Made by a program: the position numbers and the translations under genes. From NCBI GenBank assembly GCA_963931865.1, contig OZ007510.1, positions 14,346,471-14,410,470 of the forward strand: a DNA stretch of 64,000 bases, given 5' to 3'. Below the pieces are notes generated by a model that was not told the origin of the DNA, made no database searches, and worked only from the letters and a program-made list of their open reading frames with translations. Below, in pieces: positions 31,099-44,650 of the stretch. Source of the DNA: Axinella damicornis (lineage: Eukaryota; Porifera; Demospongiae; Axinellida; Axinellidae). The first letter of the stretch is position 1. Each line of letters opens with the position of its first letter.

Positions 31099-33790
31099 AC
31101 ATGCACCATCGCGCGGGTAAATTGCTATGAAGTTAGAACGTCTGCACGCCAGGTGTGGTGTAGAGTGACCTCGAATCTAGCTGCTGCGACACTGTGCTGC
31201 AGGAGCCCTAATACTAAATATTGGGGTCTTCCACGTGTACGCTCTACTGCGCATGCGTAGAACTTTGAACTTTGAGGAGTTTGCGGGATGGGTAGAGAGC
31301 AATTTGCAGAGCCTTTCATTTACACAGGTGAGCAGCAGAATCATTAGATATAAGCTTGTCCTTCAACCCCTTTATACTCTGACTGTCTTTTCACCACATA
31401 ACTAGTCTAGGCCTACCTCAGATTGAAATGATGGGGAATTTGTTCGTCCAGGCAGAGTGCAGTATGATTGCAGGTGATCCTAGAACCTCAGTTGTAAATA
31501 CTTTGCAACTATATAGTCTTGCCGAATGCGGGCCAGATGTTCATGGGGGTAAGGAACATATGGTTGCTGTAGACATTTCTGTTGCACGGAGGAAGGAAAA
31601 AAATGATGTCATGGCAATTGTTGCAAGGAAGGGCTGCAGTTCTAATTATTACCACGTTGGTGATAGCATTGAGAGGTTGTGTGTTGTCAGTGCCGTTCAC
31701 TTCTAGACTATGACGCACATCTCTCTCACGAAAATATCACATGCTGTCCTTCATTCTGGCGATGTCATGAAATCTGTCTATAGTGACTAGTTACTTGATC
31801 CTATCCCCACAAAATATCAACACATAAATCTTTGCATAATAGTGGAAAGCAGATGAATCTTAATCGGCTAGATTTCTTGCTCTAGGTGTGAGTGTGCTGT
31901 ATCTTGGTATGTTGAGTTGTTGATAACCCGTATGGATCATTATGTATTGGTTTTGAGACCCGTACGTAAGGGGTAATCCCCGTTTCTTTAGTATAACTCT
32001 TTGTACTGGATAGTATGGCTCAGTGATGATGTAACGTAGTTGAAGACTGACTGCATAACTATGATGATGTAATCTCCGAAACTTCATTCTTCAGTCTGAG
32101 ATACTGTCCTGCCGTTGTACACTACGAGACCAATTGCAGCTGCCCAGCTGCATGTATGAATGTATATCGTCAAGAGTTCATAACAACTCTTGATATCGTA
32201 CATGTACTTTGAATCAAATCTTGTACGTGTAGTGCATCACTGCCCATGAACTGCCTATGGGAAGTGGGCATTAGAATGTACCGGTAGCCGAAGAGGATGG
32301 TGGGTAAACATGGACACATGGAGTACGTCACCAGTATAGCACGGCTAGCCCCATTCCCAGGCCCCCTGCGCATGTGGCAACGAAAATTACGGAGGTTGGT
32401 GCCAATCATGACGTGATGATATATTGGCACCGACATCACAAGTTTCATGTCACTCACACGCAGACCACAAATAGCTGCTGTATGCATGGAACCGAGAGTT
32501 ACAGTCTGGAACTGCATTTTGTACCTTGCACTGAACTGTACCGGTATCCCCTGCTGCCTGTATTGCCAGGTAACTCTCAGCATTCATCGCTATGGGTATA
32601 ATCTTCTCTACATTGTACAATCATGTATATCGATCTATCACTGCCACAAAGTTGGAACACTCCAGTTGTGACGTAATAGATATGGTCATTATAGCAGTGA
32701 CGTCAACATGCCACAACAAAGTTTACCACGCTCTCAGACATACATACGTACATAAAACTCAAGCGCGACCTGAGACTACGACTTCCTGTACACACACAAT
32801 TATGTGTCTGGGCTCTGGTACCCGGGATGGCTATTTTTTTGACTTCTATAGCCACTGCAGCAGCACTCAATTGTGCCGATATCTAGGTGTTTGTCTCTTA
32901 CCGAAGCATCCTCCTACAGCATACAGGCATGTCATACCCCTGCACCAATACACCCAGTTGCCCCACATGCTTATGTGTTTCTTCTCCTTTAGCGTACTCT
33001 GTATACTGTATAGCTGCAACTCATTCTGTGCTACATGATAATTCCGTTCAGGCTTGCCCCACAAGCCTCATACGTACCAAGGCCCCACCCTGCCAAAAAA
33101 GAAACGTCCTGGTATCCACTGTTCACACATGCATTTAATTTCTTTGGAAAATCGTGGACTACCATGTTATGCCTGTACAACCACGATGTCGAAATCATGT
33201 ACTATCGCCATTTGGTTCCAGTTTTCCTGAGCAGCAATGGAGTTAGACGGTTGACTCTACAACCTTCAGTGGCTATATAAGTATTCCTGTATGCGTCTCC
33301 AGCCTGAGCAGGTAGCCTCTGGTTACAAAAAGAAAGACGTATATACATTGCTCGCCAACCGAGTTTGAAATGTCTGTGTGCTACGAAGCATTACTGTTTG
33401 TTATGGACTGTAACTTAAGCAAGAGTTGCTAGCAATCCAGGGCAGTATCGCATTAGTTGTCGTGTAACATCCCAGCTTGATCTCATTCTGGTAGACCATC
33501 ACATCATCAGGCACATGGCCGTAAAAACACACATGTATTAATAGTGGATACCAGGCCCTTTCCTTTTTGGGAGGGGCGGGGCCTGGCTAGCACCCTCAAT
33601 TAGTGCCCACTCACTCAGGCTCACCCCACAAGAACAATAATTATGTTGAATTTTTATGGAGTCAGGTGCTCAAACTTCCATACTTGCAGGTGTTGGTGTG
33701 TTGTGTGAGTCATGAAAGGAACTGGCTAAGCTGAGGGGAACACATCAAGGTTTGGAGAACCGCTGGGGATTGTTTCCATGTGTATGGTTG
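31099..33790. other. Intergenic, no gene recognised
   Basis: 2.7 kb of AT/GC-mixed sequence without convincing exons on either strand. A partial TAGCC-type end lies near 32343. Upstream exons of the Rab gene (P-loop, DTAGQE) were looked for here and not found. Confidence 0.5.
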
Positions 33791-33794
33791 TTCA

Positions 33795-34090
33795 GTGTAC
33801 TCCCTGTTACCATGGTCTCTGTTTCCACGGTGGTTCAGTGACTCACTGTTTCCACGGTCGTTCAGCGACTCCCTGTTTCCATGGTGGTTCAGTGACTCAC
33901 TGTTCCCATGGTGGTTCAGCGACTCCCTGTTTCCATGGTGGTTCAGTGACTCACTGGTGGTTCAGTGACTCCCTGTTTCCATGGTGGTTCAGTGACTCAC
34001 TGTTTCCATGGTGGTTCAGCGACTCACTGTTTCTACGGTGGTTCAGTGAATCCCTGTTTCCATGGTGGTTCAGTCCATGGTGTTCAGTGA
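33795..34090. repeat. Minisatellite (TTTCCATGGTGGTTCAGTGACTCAC)
   Basis: Roughly 26-30-bp units containing CCATGGTGGTTCAGTGACTC, about ten copies with internal deletions. The MITE at 34092 inserted into its end. Confidence 0.92.
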
Positions 34091-34091
34091 C

Positions 34092-34154
34092 TAACCTCGT
34101 TCCCAGGCCTCCGCCCAGACTCCACGTCTGGGCGAAGGCCTGGGAACGAGGCTA
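34092..34154. mobile_element. Fold-back MITE with 9-bp TSD
   Basis: A 63-bp hairpin (TAACCTCGTTCCCAGGCCT... and ...GGCCTGGGAACGAGGCTA) is flanked by TTCAGTGAC on both sides, at 34083-34091 and 34155-34163. The flank lies in a minisatellite, so this copy is supporting rather than decisive evidence for the duplication length. Confidence 0.88.
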
Positions 34155-34219
34155 TTCAGTGACTCCCTATTTCTATTGCAGCCAGTGATGAATTACATTA
34201 TACGAATTGCTGGCACCTG

Positions 34220-34610
34220 AGGGAACAGATCGTCTGAGGCTGCTCTTGTCATGTAATTGATCATCTCAGGCTGCTGCTGTCATGTGATGGATCATCTCAG
34301 GCTGCTGCTGTCATGTGATGGATCATCTCAGGCTGCTGCTGTCATGTGATGGATCATCTGAGGCTGCTATCTTGTCATGTGATAGATCATCTGAGGCTGC
34401 TATCTTGTCATGTGATAGATCATCTGAGGCTGCTGCTGTCATGCGATAGATCATCTGAGGCTGCTATCTTGTCATGTGATAGATCATCTGAGGCTGCTAT
34501 CTTGTCATGTGATAGATCATCTGAGGCTGCTATCTTGTCATGTGGTGGATCATCTCAGGCTGTTATCTTGTCATGTGATAAATCATCTGAGGCTGCTCTT
34601 GAGGACAACC
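34220..34610. repeat. Minisatellite (GATCATCTGAGGCTGCT...)
   Basis: Units of about 31-34 bp (TGATAGATCATCTGAGGCTG followed by CTATCTTGTCATG), about eleven copies. The apparent ORF follows the repeat. Confidence 0.95.
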
Positions 34611-34833
34611 TCTCTACATGTGTCCTCTATTAGAGGTATTAATGTGTTTCATGATACACAATCATCAAGTCTGAACATACCTAGGCTCATTTTCTTGCTC
34701 AGACAGACGACTGTTCTCGGCCACCATGATATGGTGTGTTCCAGCATGTGCATGGCCTTTCATACTTGGACGTCATCCATGTGTCCAGGGTATCCAATGG
34801 CCAACATTGTGTATGGGTGATGTTAGTGCCTGT

Positions 34834-35421
34834 TTAGCAAATATAATATATGGAAGCAGGAAGTAGCCCTTCAGGTCCAGTGGGAGCGTACTCTTTGAGT
34901 AAGACAATAGGCACATCCTTTTTAATCAAAGCCAGAAATATGAACCTCTGTTGGTCAGGAAGTCTGGAAATCTGTTTTGAAATCATCCTTAATTTTTGCT
35001 GCGGATAGGTTTCATCCACGCCTTTTGATATATCAGAGAACGCAGTAGCCGTTAGCCAGTCACAGCAATGTCTGCAGGGTAAATGGAAAAGCAGGGAACA
35101 GGAAATGGGACGGAACGGGAAACTTGCTGCAAAGATCCGATATCCCATGGCCACTTGCACGCATACGCGTGATGGACAGACGGGTTGTTGACTTGGACTC
35201 GAGCAGTGTGGATGAACTTTCCACCATGAAGCAGCCGAGACAAGTGACACAAATGTTTCTACAGATGGAACTGCATGGACCATACATGTACTGATCGGGA
35301 GTCGGGCATTTGAATTATTCACCTGCAATATAAACACGGATGCCAAATGCAGCGAAGATGCTACACATAGAGCCTGGGCAGGCTTCAATTCCTCTTTCTG
35401 AAGCTCTAAGTAAGTGGCCAT
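34834..35421 (-). pseudogene. Two exon-like minus-strand segments, family uncertain
   Basis: One segment (35421-35328) encodes LQKEELKPAQALCVASSLHL and ends TTGCAG|gtgaat. The other (about 35074-34834) follows an acceptor CCCTGCAG, encodes QQKLRMISKQISRLPDQQRF and ALIKKDVPIVLLKEY, and ends in TAA. The two do not join in phase. The second has a weak resemblance to an N-terminal helical-repeat stretch of WDFY3 (ISKLPEVQ), and the strand and order would fit. The similarity is too short to rely on, so I do not assign a function. Confidence 0.35.
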
Positions 35422-35646
35422 GGGATATCTTACAGCAACAGTTTCCCGTTCCTGTTCCCGCTCCCATCCCGTTTCCCGTTTCCTGCTGCTCAGCAGTCAA
35501 CTAGAATTTCCATGCTAGTATAGAAAGAGTGTCATATTTTTGTACATTAGGTTTCCTATGCTGCCAATGCTCTATGCACTTGAGTAACCACATGGCTACA
35601 TCACATACTGACAGTAGTAATTTGGTGTGAAGTCTGTCCTTAAAAT

Positions 35647-35760
35647 TCCCCCCCCCCCCCCCCCCTTTTCTTGTGATCTCGTACATCTACCCACCCACAC
35701 ACACGCGCACACACACACACACACACACACATACACACAAACAAACACACACACATGCAG
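35647..35760. repeat. Poly-C and (CA)n tracts before a Rab exon
   Basis: A C-run of about 19 at 35647-35665 and CA repeats at 35694-35756 make up the pyrimidine/CA-rich intron end preceding the acceptor ATGCAG. Confidence 0.9.
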
Positions 35761-36406
35761 ATCTTGTACGGCAGAGGGGAGCAGTATGCACATGAAGTTG
35801 GCGCAATATTCTGTGAGACCAGTGCATTGGAATCGACAAATGTGGAAGAACTCTTTGTTCAGATTAGTGAGTTGTTTACCTGGTTCCTGGTCCTCGGACC
35901 TCAGACTCACCTGTGAAGTATGAAGAATAGGGACTGGACCCTAGTTATTACTTTTTCCAATGTCACATGACAGTGTAATTGTGTAAGAGCAACTGTGGGG
36001 CTCACGATGACCAGCTGCAGGAGCGCATAATGGCGTAAACAGTGTCATCATGCTCTCCTGACACGAGTAGCCAGAAAGGAGTCACTAGTTGGATGTCACT
36101 GCATGTGAAGTTTGATAGGCAGTAAATGTACTGTTCATTGTTTGGGATGTTGAAATGCAGTCGTGCCACTCCCGCCTGGGAACGAGGCTAATTGGTATCT
36201 GGGAAGGAGGTCACCACTTGAGTGAAACGCATACTAATAGATTCACCACCGCTTGTGCCAGTTCATCCCCTTCCTCTTCATTCTTGCCCACTGTATCTCT
36301 CTCCCTCTCTCCAGGTCGCAAGCTTCCTCCTAAGAACATGACACACTTTACTGGGGGTCAGTCATTAGAAGAGACGAAGAAATGCTCTGCGTGTGGGAAC
36401 GGGTGA
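35761..36406 (+). CDS. Rab GTPase (Rab5/22/31 type), last two coding exons
   Basis: Exons 35761-35866 and 36315-36406 (stop TGA). The donor ATTA|GTGAGT and acceptor TCTCCAG| join in perfect phase to give VEELFVQISRKLPPK. Upstream, AHEVGAIFCETSALESTNVE contains the Rab/Ras G5 motif ETSA that contacts the guanine base, and the order matches the end of the GTPase domain in Rab22/Rab31/Rab5. These proteins direct early endosome traffic. The tail ends KKCSACGNG: cysteines are present, but not the usual adjacent pair or CXC at the very end. The exons for the P-loop, switch regions and NKxD were not found upstream. It is a partial gene, and whether it is live is unclear. Confidence 0.82.
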
Positions 36407-36581
36407 CTCTGTTCCACCTTTGTTCTGTGTGGACTTGAGCAATGTTTTGTTGTACAGTTTAGTACAGGTGTCTACCATTACATTTATCTGCTGTATGTGT
36501 GGTCTTTGTGGATGTGTATGCAACTGATGTCATCTGTTACAAGTGGGGATGGGGCCACTCCAAAACTAGACCATTGTCTTG

Positions 36582-36621
36582 TAGCCTCCATACGCACAAC
36601 ATGGGCCTGGATATGAGGCTA
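36582..36621. mobile_element. Minimal MITE, 40 bp, with 9-bp TSD
   Basis: TAGCCTC...GAGGCTA with imperfect interior pairing, flanked on both sides by ATTGTCTTG (36573-36581 and 36622-36630). An exact 9-bp duplication in unique DNA. It is the smallest copy of the family in the window. Confidence 0.85.
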
Positions 36622-36639
36622 ATTGTCTTGATGTTGTTA

Positions 36640-37135
36640 ACAGATCATTCTTTAACTATAATTATATAGGTGTTGCCATCTCATTTGGGACAGCTTCATC
36701 CTCAAGCTCTCTCCTGCTTTGTTATATTTTGACCCCATGGCTCAGTTCAAAGGTCAAGTAGGTGGAGCATAGTTTGATCATGGGCCATGTTTATTGTAGG
36801 TCACTTGAACTACATGCAGCTATAGCATGTTGGAAGTTTTGCTACATAAACAGCCTATAATCGATATCCATGCATGACACAGATCTGTGTGTGTAGGAGT
36901 GTGACCAATTAATTACAAAATTGAATGATTATAGTTTTGGAACCAGACCATAATATTATACCAATGCAAAGGGTCTGATTCCAAGACTATGACTAAACAG
37001 CTAGCTTTTATATAGGTCATAATTATGATTATATATGGTCACTCAGCTGAATGTAATAATACACCATATGCTTGCAGCCAAATATATATTGCTTGTCCGT
37101 GTGCATATTAGAAATGCGTACTGCATGATTGTATG
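36640..37135. other. Intergenic, AT-rich
   Basis: No gene or repeat recognised. It separates the Rab stop from the CCC-rich minisatellite. Confidence 0.5.
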
Positions 37136-37139
37136 AACG

Positions 37140-37440
37140 CATTTTCCGCCATCAATCCTACACACCCACCTGCCTTCCCCCATGCACCCCGCCCACCTAC
37201 CCTACCTGCCTTCCCTCATGCACCCCACCTACCCTCATGCACCCTGCCCACCTACCCCATCTGCCTACCCCCCCATGCACCCTGCCCACCTACTCCCTGC
37301 ACCCCCCAATGCTCCCACCCCCCCGATGCTCCCAGCCCCCCAATGCTCCCAGCCCCCCAATGCTCCCCGCCCACCAATGCTCCCCGCCCCCCAATGCTCC
37401 CCCCCTCCAATGCTCCCCGCCCCCTGAGCGAAGATGCAGC
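37140..37440. repeat. C-rich minisatellites (CATGCACCCTGCCCACCTACC; CCCCCAATGCTCCCAGC)
   Basis: Two adjacent tandem repeats, about 21-bp units then about 17-18-bp units. The proline-rich ORFs across them are compositional. Confidence 0.9.
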
Positions 37441-38420
37441 AAGGGTAAAGTTAGGGTGAGGGCTCACCTCACCTTAACTTCACCCGAGCTAAACCTAAGC
37501 CGGAATGGCTAGGACACAATTTGACTCGCTTTATATACTCGCCGAAGCCTGCTGGCAAACGCGTGCATGCATACCTGCACGCGCACTTGGGTACCCGGAA
37601 TACTCTAATTTGATTGGTTCAAATTATGGCGGGAATCGAGCGGCAGCTGTGCACGCGTAAGCCGTTCGCAGTGGTGAGCGTGTTTCCGTCTCTGTCGTTT
37701 TTCTGGACGCCATTGCCCTCTAGTTGGTCCTCTGCCACTGTCGCTCCCTCCATCGATCGTTGAACTATAATGTACAACTGAGGGCACTAGGTTGGGGTCC
37801 GTCTGCCACGGTTGCTTTCAAGAGACTTGCAGGTCTCATATCCGAGAAACACGACCAACCATGCAGCAGCACCCTTAGATGTACATTTGTAAGATCGCCT
37901 TCAGTTTGATTGACTCAGCTGTCGCATATCTCAGAGGTCCCAGATCATGCGGGACTTCAACCTGACTAGTAGCCCTGCAATGCAACCCAGTAGCTACATG
38001 TTTATAACGTAAGTGTATCAATGTAGTCAACATCAACATTACTCCAATTTCCAACAGTGCACATGCAAGCCTTCGTGGATCCTCTGATCTTGAACTGCCA
38101 CCTGCTGAGCTACCCTGGACAGAGGCTGAATGATTTCGTAACACCACCACCACCACCACAGCTATGTTGTAATTAATTTGGTTACCAATGATCCAATAAA
38201 TTTATTTATTATTACTAGTTCTCCATGACAATTTTACCCTATTGCTAGTTCCACTATGGCAGCCCTCCCCGCCACTGAGTGCACTGCATGACATGGTAAA
38301 CACATTTACAACAGCAAGTGAAAAAATTTGCAGCTGTTACCATGGCAACAATAAGAGGTGCACGAGTTATAATCATCGTTCTTGTCCTTCAAAGGACTGT
38401 TCTTACGTATGAGCAGTAGG
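37441..38420. other. 3' flank of the SPT16-like gene
   Basis: No exon recognised. A (CCA)n run lies near 38141-38159. This region lies beyond the SPT16 stop at 38421-38423. Confidence 0.5.
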
Positions 38421-39639
38421 TCAGCCTCCCCTGCTCTTGTGAGCAACAGGTCTATCGTTGCTCTTATGAGCAGTAGGTCTATCATGAGCAACAGGTCTAG
38501 CTCTTTTCTTTGGAGATTTTAGTGGTCTTCTCCTCTCTTCCCGCTCTTCCTCAAACCGACACGTTCTTTGTCAGCTGTGTATGTGTGTGTGTGTGGGTGG
38601 GAAAAAAAACAACACGCTGGACAGTGAGAGAGGGAGATGTAGCGGGACGTGTACAGACCTTTCTCTGCCTCATCCTCCAGGTCATCCCAGTCCATCCCAC
38701 TCTCCTCACTCTCGTCGTCTTCATCTTCTACAGTATGTGAGTGTGTGTAGTAGTAGTACTGTGTACGTGAGTGTGTGAAGCAGTGCTATTCATACCATCT
38801 TTCTAGTGGCAGAAGCAGCAGTATGAGAACGGGGAGCTTAGCAACCAGCATGCAGTGGTAACTCAGGTACACAAGTGAGGTAAGGTGTTTATTAATTTAA
38901 CCTTCAAGTCCTTTCAGCCTAAGACTGGTCTGCCAAGGTGAGGAGGGGGTTGGTCCACAGTCAAATGCTTTAACCACTTGGCCACAGGTCATTAGGAGCT
39001 CCATCAGAAATGAGAAACACATTGCATACCAAAAATATCGTACTGTTAGTTGCAGCACTGTGATGAACACGCCTCACCATTCATGTGGACAAATGCTTTT
39101 AACCCAGATCTGCAGGACTTGTGTTTCATTACTATCCTGAAGTTGTAGCAGTATATATAGTCCTTTAGCCTCTATTAAATAGGTAAGCACTAAGCATCTA
39201 TCTGGGCTTTCTGTGTGACTAAATGAATCACAAGTTTCTTGAGGTGCTTTCGGAGCCCAGGACTGAGCCACTTCAGTTGCAAAGTATTGTTCTCCAACAC
39301 AGCACATGGTCATAGCCACCATACCTGATTCCCCCTCTGAGATTGATGTGTATTCTTCATCGGAATCCGACTCCTCTCCTGGCCCCTCGTCATCATCGCT
39401 GGAGGGGCAGTTTCATCCTCTTCGTCAGAATCCGAGTCATCACTTTCATTCTGCAAGGGAGGGTAGGCAACCAAGTCCAATCTCTGCAACCCGCAACCTT
39501 AAGAGGACAATGCCTCAAAGTGCTGTCATTGTTTTGTGCGTGGTAGTTGGATTGTATCCTCCATTCAGATGTGCGTCAGCATTGCTTCTCACAGAAATTT
39601 TGCCAATACCAAAATTGAAATGTACTTCAGTAAGGCCTC

Positions 39640-39860
39640 CCTCCGTCTTACTCTACGCTTATGAATCACCTAGTTACTTTCGCAGTGGGATAACTTTTGC
39701 GGGTAAAGTAAGACCACAAATATGAATATTTAACAACTAGAGCAAGTGCAAGCTCCGTCTTACTTTTTGCTTATAAATCACCTAGTTACTTTCGCAGTGG
39801 GGAAACCTTTGAGGTATTCGCAGGTGAAGTAAGACCACAAATATTAAATACGTGAATGAT
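39640..39860. repeat. Diverged tandem duplication in an SPT16 intron
   Basis: A unit containing CACCTAGTTACTTTCGCAGTGG and GTAAGACCACAAATAT is present twice, about 110-120 bp apart. Confidence 0.7.
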
Positions 39861-40092
39861 TAACACCTAGAGCAAGTGCGGATGGTGAGGGGGTGTCCTG
39901 GACGCCCCGCCAATTCCTTTGCACACATGTTGCGAAGCACACTATTCTACACCTGTGTAGATAAGGGCAGGGGTGTCCGGATGCTCCGCGAACTACTTGC
40001 TACAAGCAAAAGGTAGCCACTTTTCCATAATGATGCCCCAGGTGTTACTCTCAAATAATAGTGACCGAGAGGTACATTTGCAATGTTGATTA

Positions 40093-40842
<750 letters not shown>

Positions 40843-41709
40843 TCATCTTGACGGGGTCAAGCTGGGTCATGGAGATGGCTGTTACCGAGGCAACCTTCTT
40901 CTTGTAGTCCTTGAACACAAACACCAAGTCGAAGTTCCGCATGTGAAACTGCAAGTGAGTACACATGCAACCACAGGCAGAGAAGACACTAAATCATACC
41001 GGCAGCTGAACACAAAATCATGAGCAAATACGCATCAACTCGACAACTTACCTGGACTCTCTCAAAGTGCACTAACTCCACCTCATCCGAAGTTGTGATG
41101 AATGCCGGCTGAAAGGTAATGGACAAGATTAAGACACAATGATAAGGTAAGAATATCCTGACGACACGCATAAAATTAATGTGATAAAATGTACCAGCCC
41201 CTGCCTCCATCTAACTGGTGGTGGGAATTAAGGTCCAAGAATCAACCTGACTATCGTACGTAACTGCATGAGGAGCACTACTACGATGAGTAGGTGTTTC
41301 AACGACCGCTCAACAGGTTATAACACCCACTAACCGGTTGCCAGGCTCGAAGACAGTCTTACCTGGTCGCTAATTATTAGGTTCACAATGCAGTTGGTTG
41401 TGGGCTGGGAGCACGGTGCTGCGGAATGGCACACCATGGAAGCTGTAGAAGAGGAATATGATCAGATATCACAGAGAACAAGAGAATGGGGAGAAGGATT
41501 TCACCAATCACTTACCCCAATTCTTTGAATGGTTTCTCAAACACAGTAGTTTTGCACTGGGGCAAAGACTCCACCTTTTTCCGAAACATGTCAAAGGCAT
41601 TGTCTAGCTTGGCTCTCAGCTCTCTCTCGGTTTGCTCTGCTATGAGGTCATCCCGATCATGAATGTGCTGTGCCCGTCCCAGGTCCGTCATTATCCCCCC
41701 CACCTGGTC

Positions 41710-42118
41710 ACAAGAGTGGAACGTGAATACAAGGAGAGGGGGAGCACAGAGAAGAAGAGGGAGATGGAGGAGGGGAAGGAGAGGAGAGGAAGAGAAGGGG
41801 ACGAGAGGAAGAGAAGGGGAGGAGAGGAAGAGGAGATGGGGAGGAGAAGCAGAAGAGGGGGGAGGGGGAGAGAGTGAAGGAGGTGTTGAGGAGAGAGAGA
41901 TGAGGAAGAAGAGGAGGGGAGGAGAGTGGAGAAGAGGAGGAGAGAACAGAGGAGGCAGGAGGAGAGAGAGGAGGATGGAGAGGAGGCGAGGGGAGGAGAG
42001 AACAGAGGAGGCGGGAGGAGAGAGGAGAGGGGAGAGAGGATGAGGGAGAGGAAGAGGGGGAGGGGGAGGAGAGCAAGGAGGTGGGAGAGGAGGAGGGGGG
42101 AGGGAGAGGGGGAGGATC
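41710..42118. repeat. GA/GGAGA-rich microsatellite in place of an SPT16 exon
   Basis: A 400-bp purine-rich tract lies between the 42451-42350 and 41703-41516 exons of SPT16, where one conserved exon is expected and not seen. Confidence 0.95.
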
Positions 42119-43624
42119 ACACCGGCCGATCAGGCCGGACTAGATCACACAAGCATGTGCGATCCAAATCACATGATTATTAATGTCTACATAATCTAGA
42201 TCACATGGCATGCACTCATTACCCCCAGCTAGAGCCCACGACAGACCCACTGTTAAAGTAACGCCTAGTAATCTCCAGTTATCCCTAGTAATCCTTTTCC
42301 AGTAATCTTTCTCTAGTAAGCTAGTTATCACTGGCAAACACAAGATTACCTGTACTCTCCTGGAACCGATGACAAGCCGCATATAGAGGTCCCTCAGCCG
42401 TGGGTTCCCTTTGGATGTGTTCAAGATAAGGGTATCCTGCTCTAGGTAACCCTGCACACAGAAAGTATATGCCTGTTCTCACTGCACACAGCTATCAGAA
42501 CCATGGCTGCATAAGACCCACACACCTATAGTGCTTAAGATCACTTGATCTAAACATCTTCAACAGGATCACATGACCTAACACTTCACAGGATCACATG
42601 ACCTAACCACTGATGATCATTACAAGATCATGACCCACCCCCTCCAGCTCCCTCTTCTCCTGTTCCCTCGTCTTGAACCTCTTTTGGACATCTTTGATTA
42701 GATTAAACACATGCACTAGACTGGCCCCTGCCCCAGATCCACGCTTTGAGCTTGCTGGAAATGACCTGCAAGAAAAAGAGGAAAAGAAAAATGAACTCAG
42801 AAGTATAGCTGGAAATCAAAACTGCAGGATGAAACTTACACTTCCTTCACAAAGGCTGCCTCAGGATTGGGGAAGACTACGCCATCAACCCGACCCAAAG
42901 AACCGGATGGATGGATAGACAGACAGACAGACTAGGGTTAATCAGTCTCAAAAGGTGAGGGAACGAGATCACCACCAACCTTCCCGGGTGGAAGAAGTTG
43001 ATTCTCAGGTACAGATACTCCCTTCTACAGTTCTACAGTAATGATCAGAGTCCAAAGTTCAAGGTACAAAGTACACACACAATCAGAGACTGTAACATAC
43101 ACGTACCTTGAGTGTGGATATGTGGAATGGAGTTGCAATGCCATGGATTGGCAGAATAGTTGCTTCGTACTTTCTATCTGTATTGTAAAGCATGAAAGGG
43201 ATATATATATAAATTTATAATTATTTTATTTTGATCTGATTGTTGGCTTCAATGTTAACGAACTTTAAGTTGTACATCTGCAAACATCTTCCTACTTACC
43301 CACAAAAATCTTGTGGTTCTGCACGTCTGCATCCCTGGGCACCACAGACGAATGTTTGTAGGCCACATCTGCTGAAAGCTTGGGCCTGCAGGAAACAACG
43401 TCCACCAAGGTTGTTGCAGTACATGTTGTTCATTTTGTACCACTCTATTGTGCCCAAAACTATGCAGGCATACGTAATTGGGCAAGGCCTAACACTCACC
43501 TCTTGGCCAAAGATTCTTGCTGCCCTTCCAGCAAACATTTCTAAAAGGACACAGCAACATGTAAGTAACCAGATGTTCGTATTTTCATGCACTATTTTGG
43601 GGGCCTGCAGAGTCATGCAATGGT

Positions 43625-43930
43625 ACATAGCAACAGACAGTCATGTGACAGTACATAGCAACAGTCATGTGACAGTACATAGCAACAGATAGTCATGTGA
43701 CAGTACATAGCAACAGACAGTCATGCAATGGTACATAGCAACAGACAGTCATGTGACAGTACATAGCAACAGACAGTCATGTGACAGTACATAGCAACAG
43801 ATAGTCATGTGACTGTACATAGCAACAAACAGTCATGTGACAGTACATAGCAGTCATGTGACAGTACATAGCAGTCATGTGACAGTACATAGCAGTCATG
43901 TGACAGTACATAGCAACAGACAGTCACGAC
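43625..43930. repeat. 28-bp minisatellite (CAGTCATGTGACAGTACATAGCAACAGA)
   Basis: About twelve units, some shortened to 19-20 bp, upstream of the first SPT16 exon found. No coding content. Confidence 0.95.
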
Positions 43931-44109
43931 AGAGGAGGTTGGTCAAAGTTGACCTTTTCTAATCAGGTTACTGGATACTCGTGCGCACGCCGTGCAAAAT
44001 GTATGGAAAATGTGTACTTATAAGCTCGCTAACCAAAAATCTCTGGTGGGAAGAGCGTGATCAACTTGATTCTGGCAGTGGAGGTGCGCTGTCACAAGGT
44101 GCAGGGCAT

Positions 44110-44310
44110 GACGGAAGCTTTTTTCGAGGGGCAACTGCACTCCTGGTAGCCGTTGCAACGCCGGCTGCGACTCGCTGTAGCGCAAGCTAAGTATCGCAGT
44201 AAGTTCCAATTAACACATAATTATGCCACGTGGCAACCACGTAGCCTCGTTCCCAGGCCTTCCACACCTCCAGCTTTTGATCGCTTCCAGTATGCAAAAA
44301 CGGAGGGGGA
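44110..44310. mobile_element. Dispersed-repeat copy plus truncated MITE
   Basis: 44124-44240 resembles parts of the repeats at 22.8 and 23.4 kb (GGCAAC-x-GCACTCCTGGTAGCC, GCGCAAGCTAAGTAT, GCCACGTGGCAACCACG). At 44241 a MITE end (TAGCCTCGTTCCCAGGCC) follows, with the subterminal sequence of the 29110-29273 element, but no right end is present. Confidence 0.7.
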
Positions 44311-44650
44311 AGGCCACCAGCTTCAAGTTATCCGCCGAGTCATCCGCCGAGTGACTTCCGGTATACTTTTCCGCGGCCGCTGACTCGAAACTTTGCTAGA
44401 ACCCCGCATGAAGTGCTTCTTTTGGAGTACAGGCAGGAAGAGCATGGGGAGTAAATCGCAAAAAGCCTGCAGGGTGGATAACTGTAAGTTAAGTCTCCGT
44501 CAACTATGCTATGTATAACTACTTTCGATCACCGTTACATGTACACACAGCATGAAATGGCATACTGTCAGGCACATTTGAACCAAGGGCATAGACAGTA
44601 AGGGTTTCCTCTTCAGAGAACGCACAAAAAATCAGTTCCAGGGTTATAGA
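44311..44650. other. Intergenic, no gene recognised
   Basis: No SPT16 N-terminal exon, RNA gene or repeat was identified here. Confidence 0.5.

Noticed and set aside
34346..34820. Repeat-containing ORFs at 34.3-34.8 kb (DHLRLLSCHVI units)
   Set aside because: Frame coincidence with an approximately 33-bp minisatellite; no splice sites or homology.
37129..37512. Proline-rich protein at 37.1-37.5 kb
   Set aside because: Translation of C-rich minisatellites, open in several frames.
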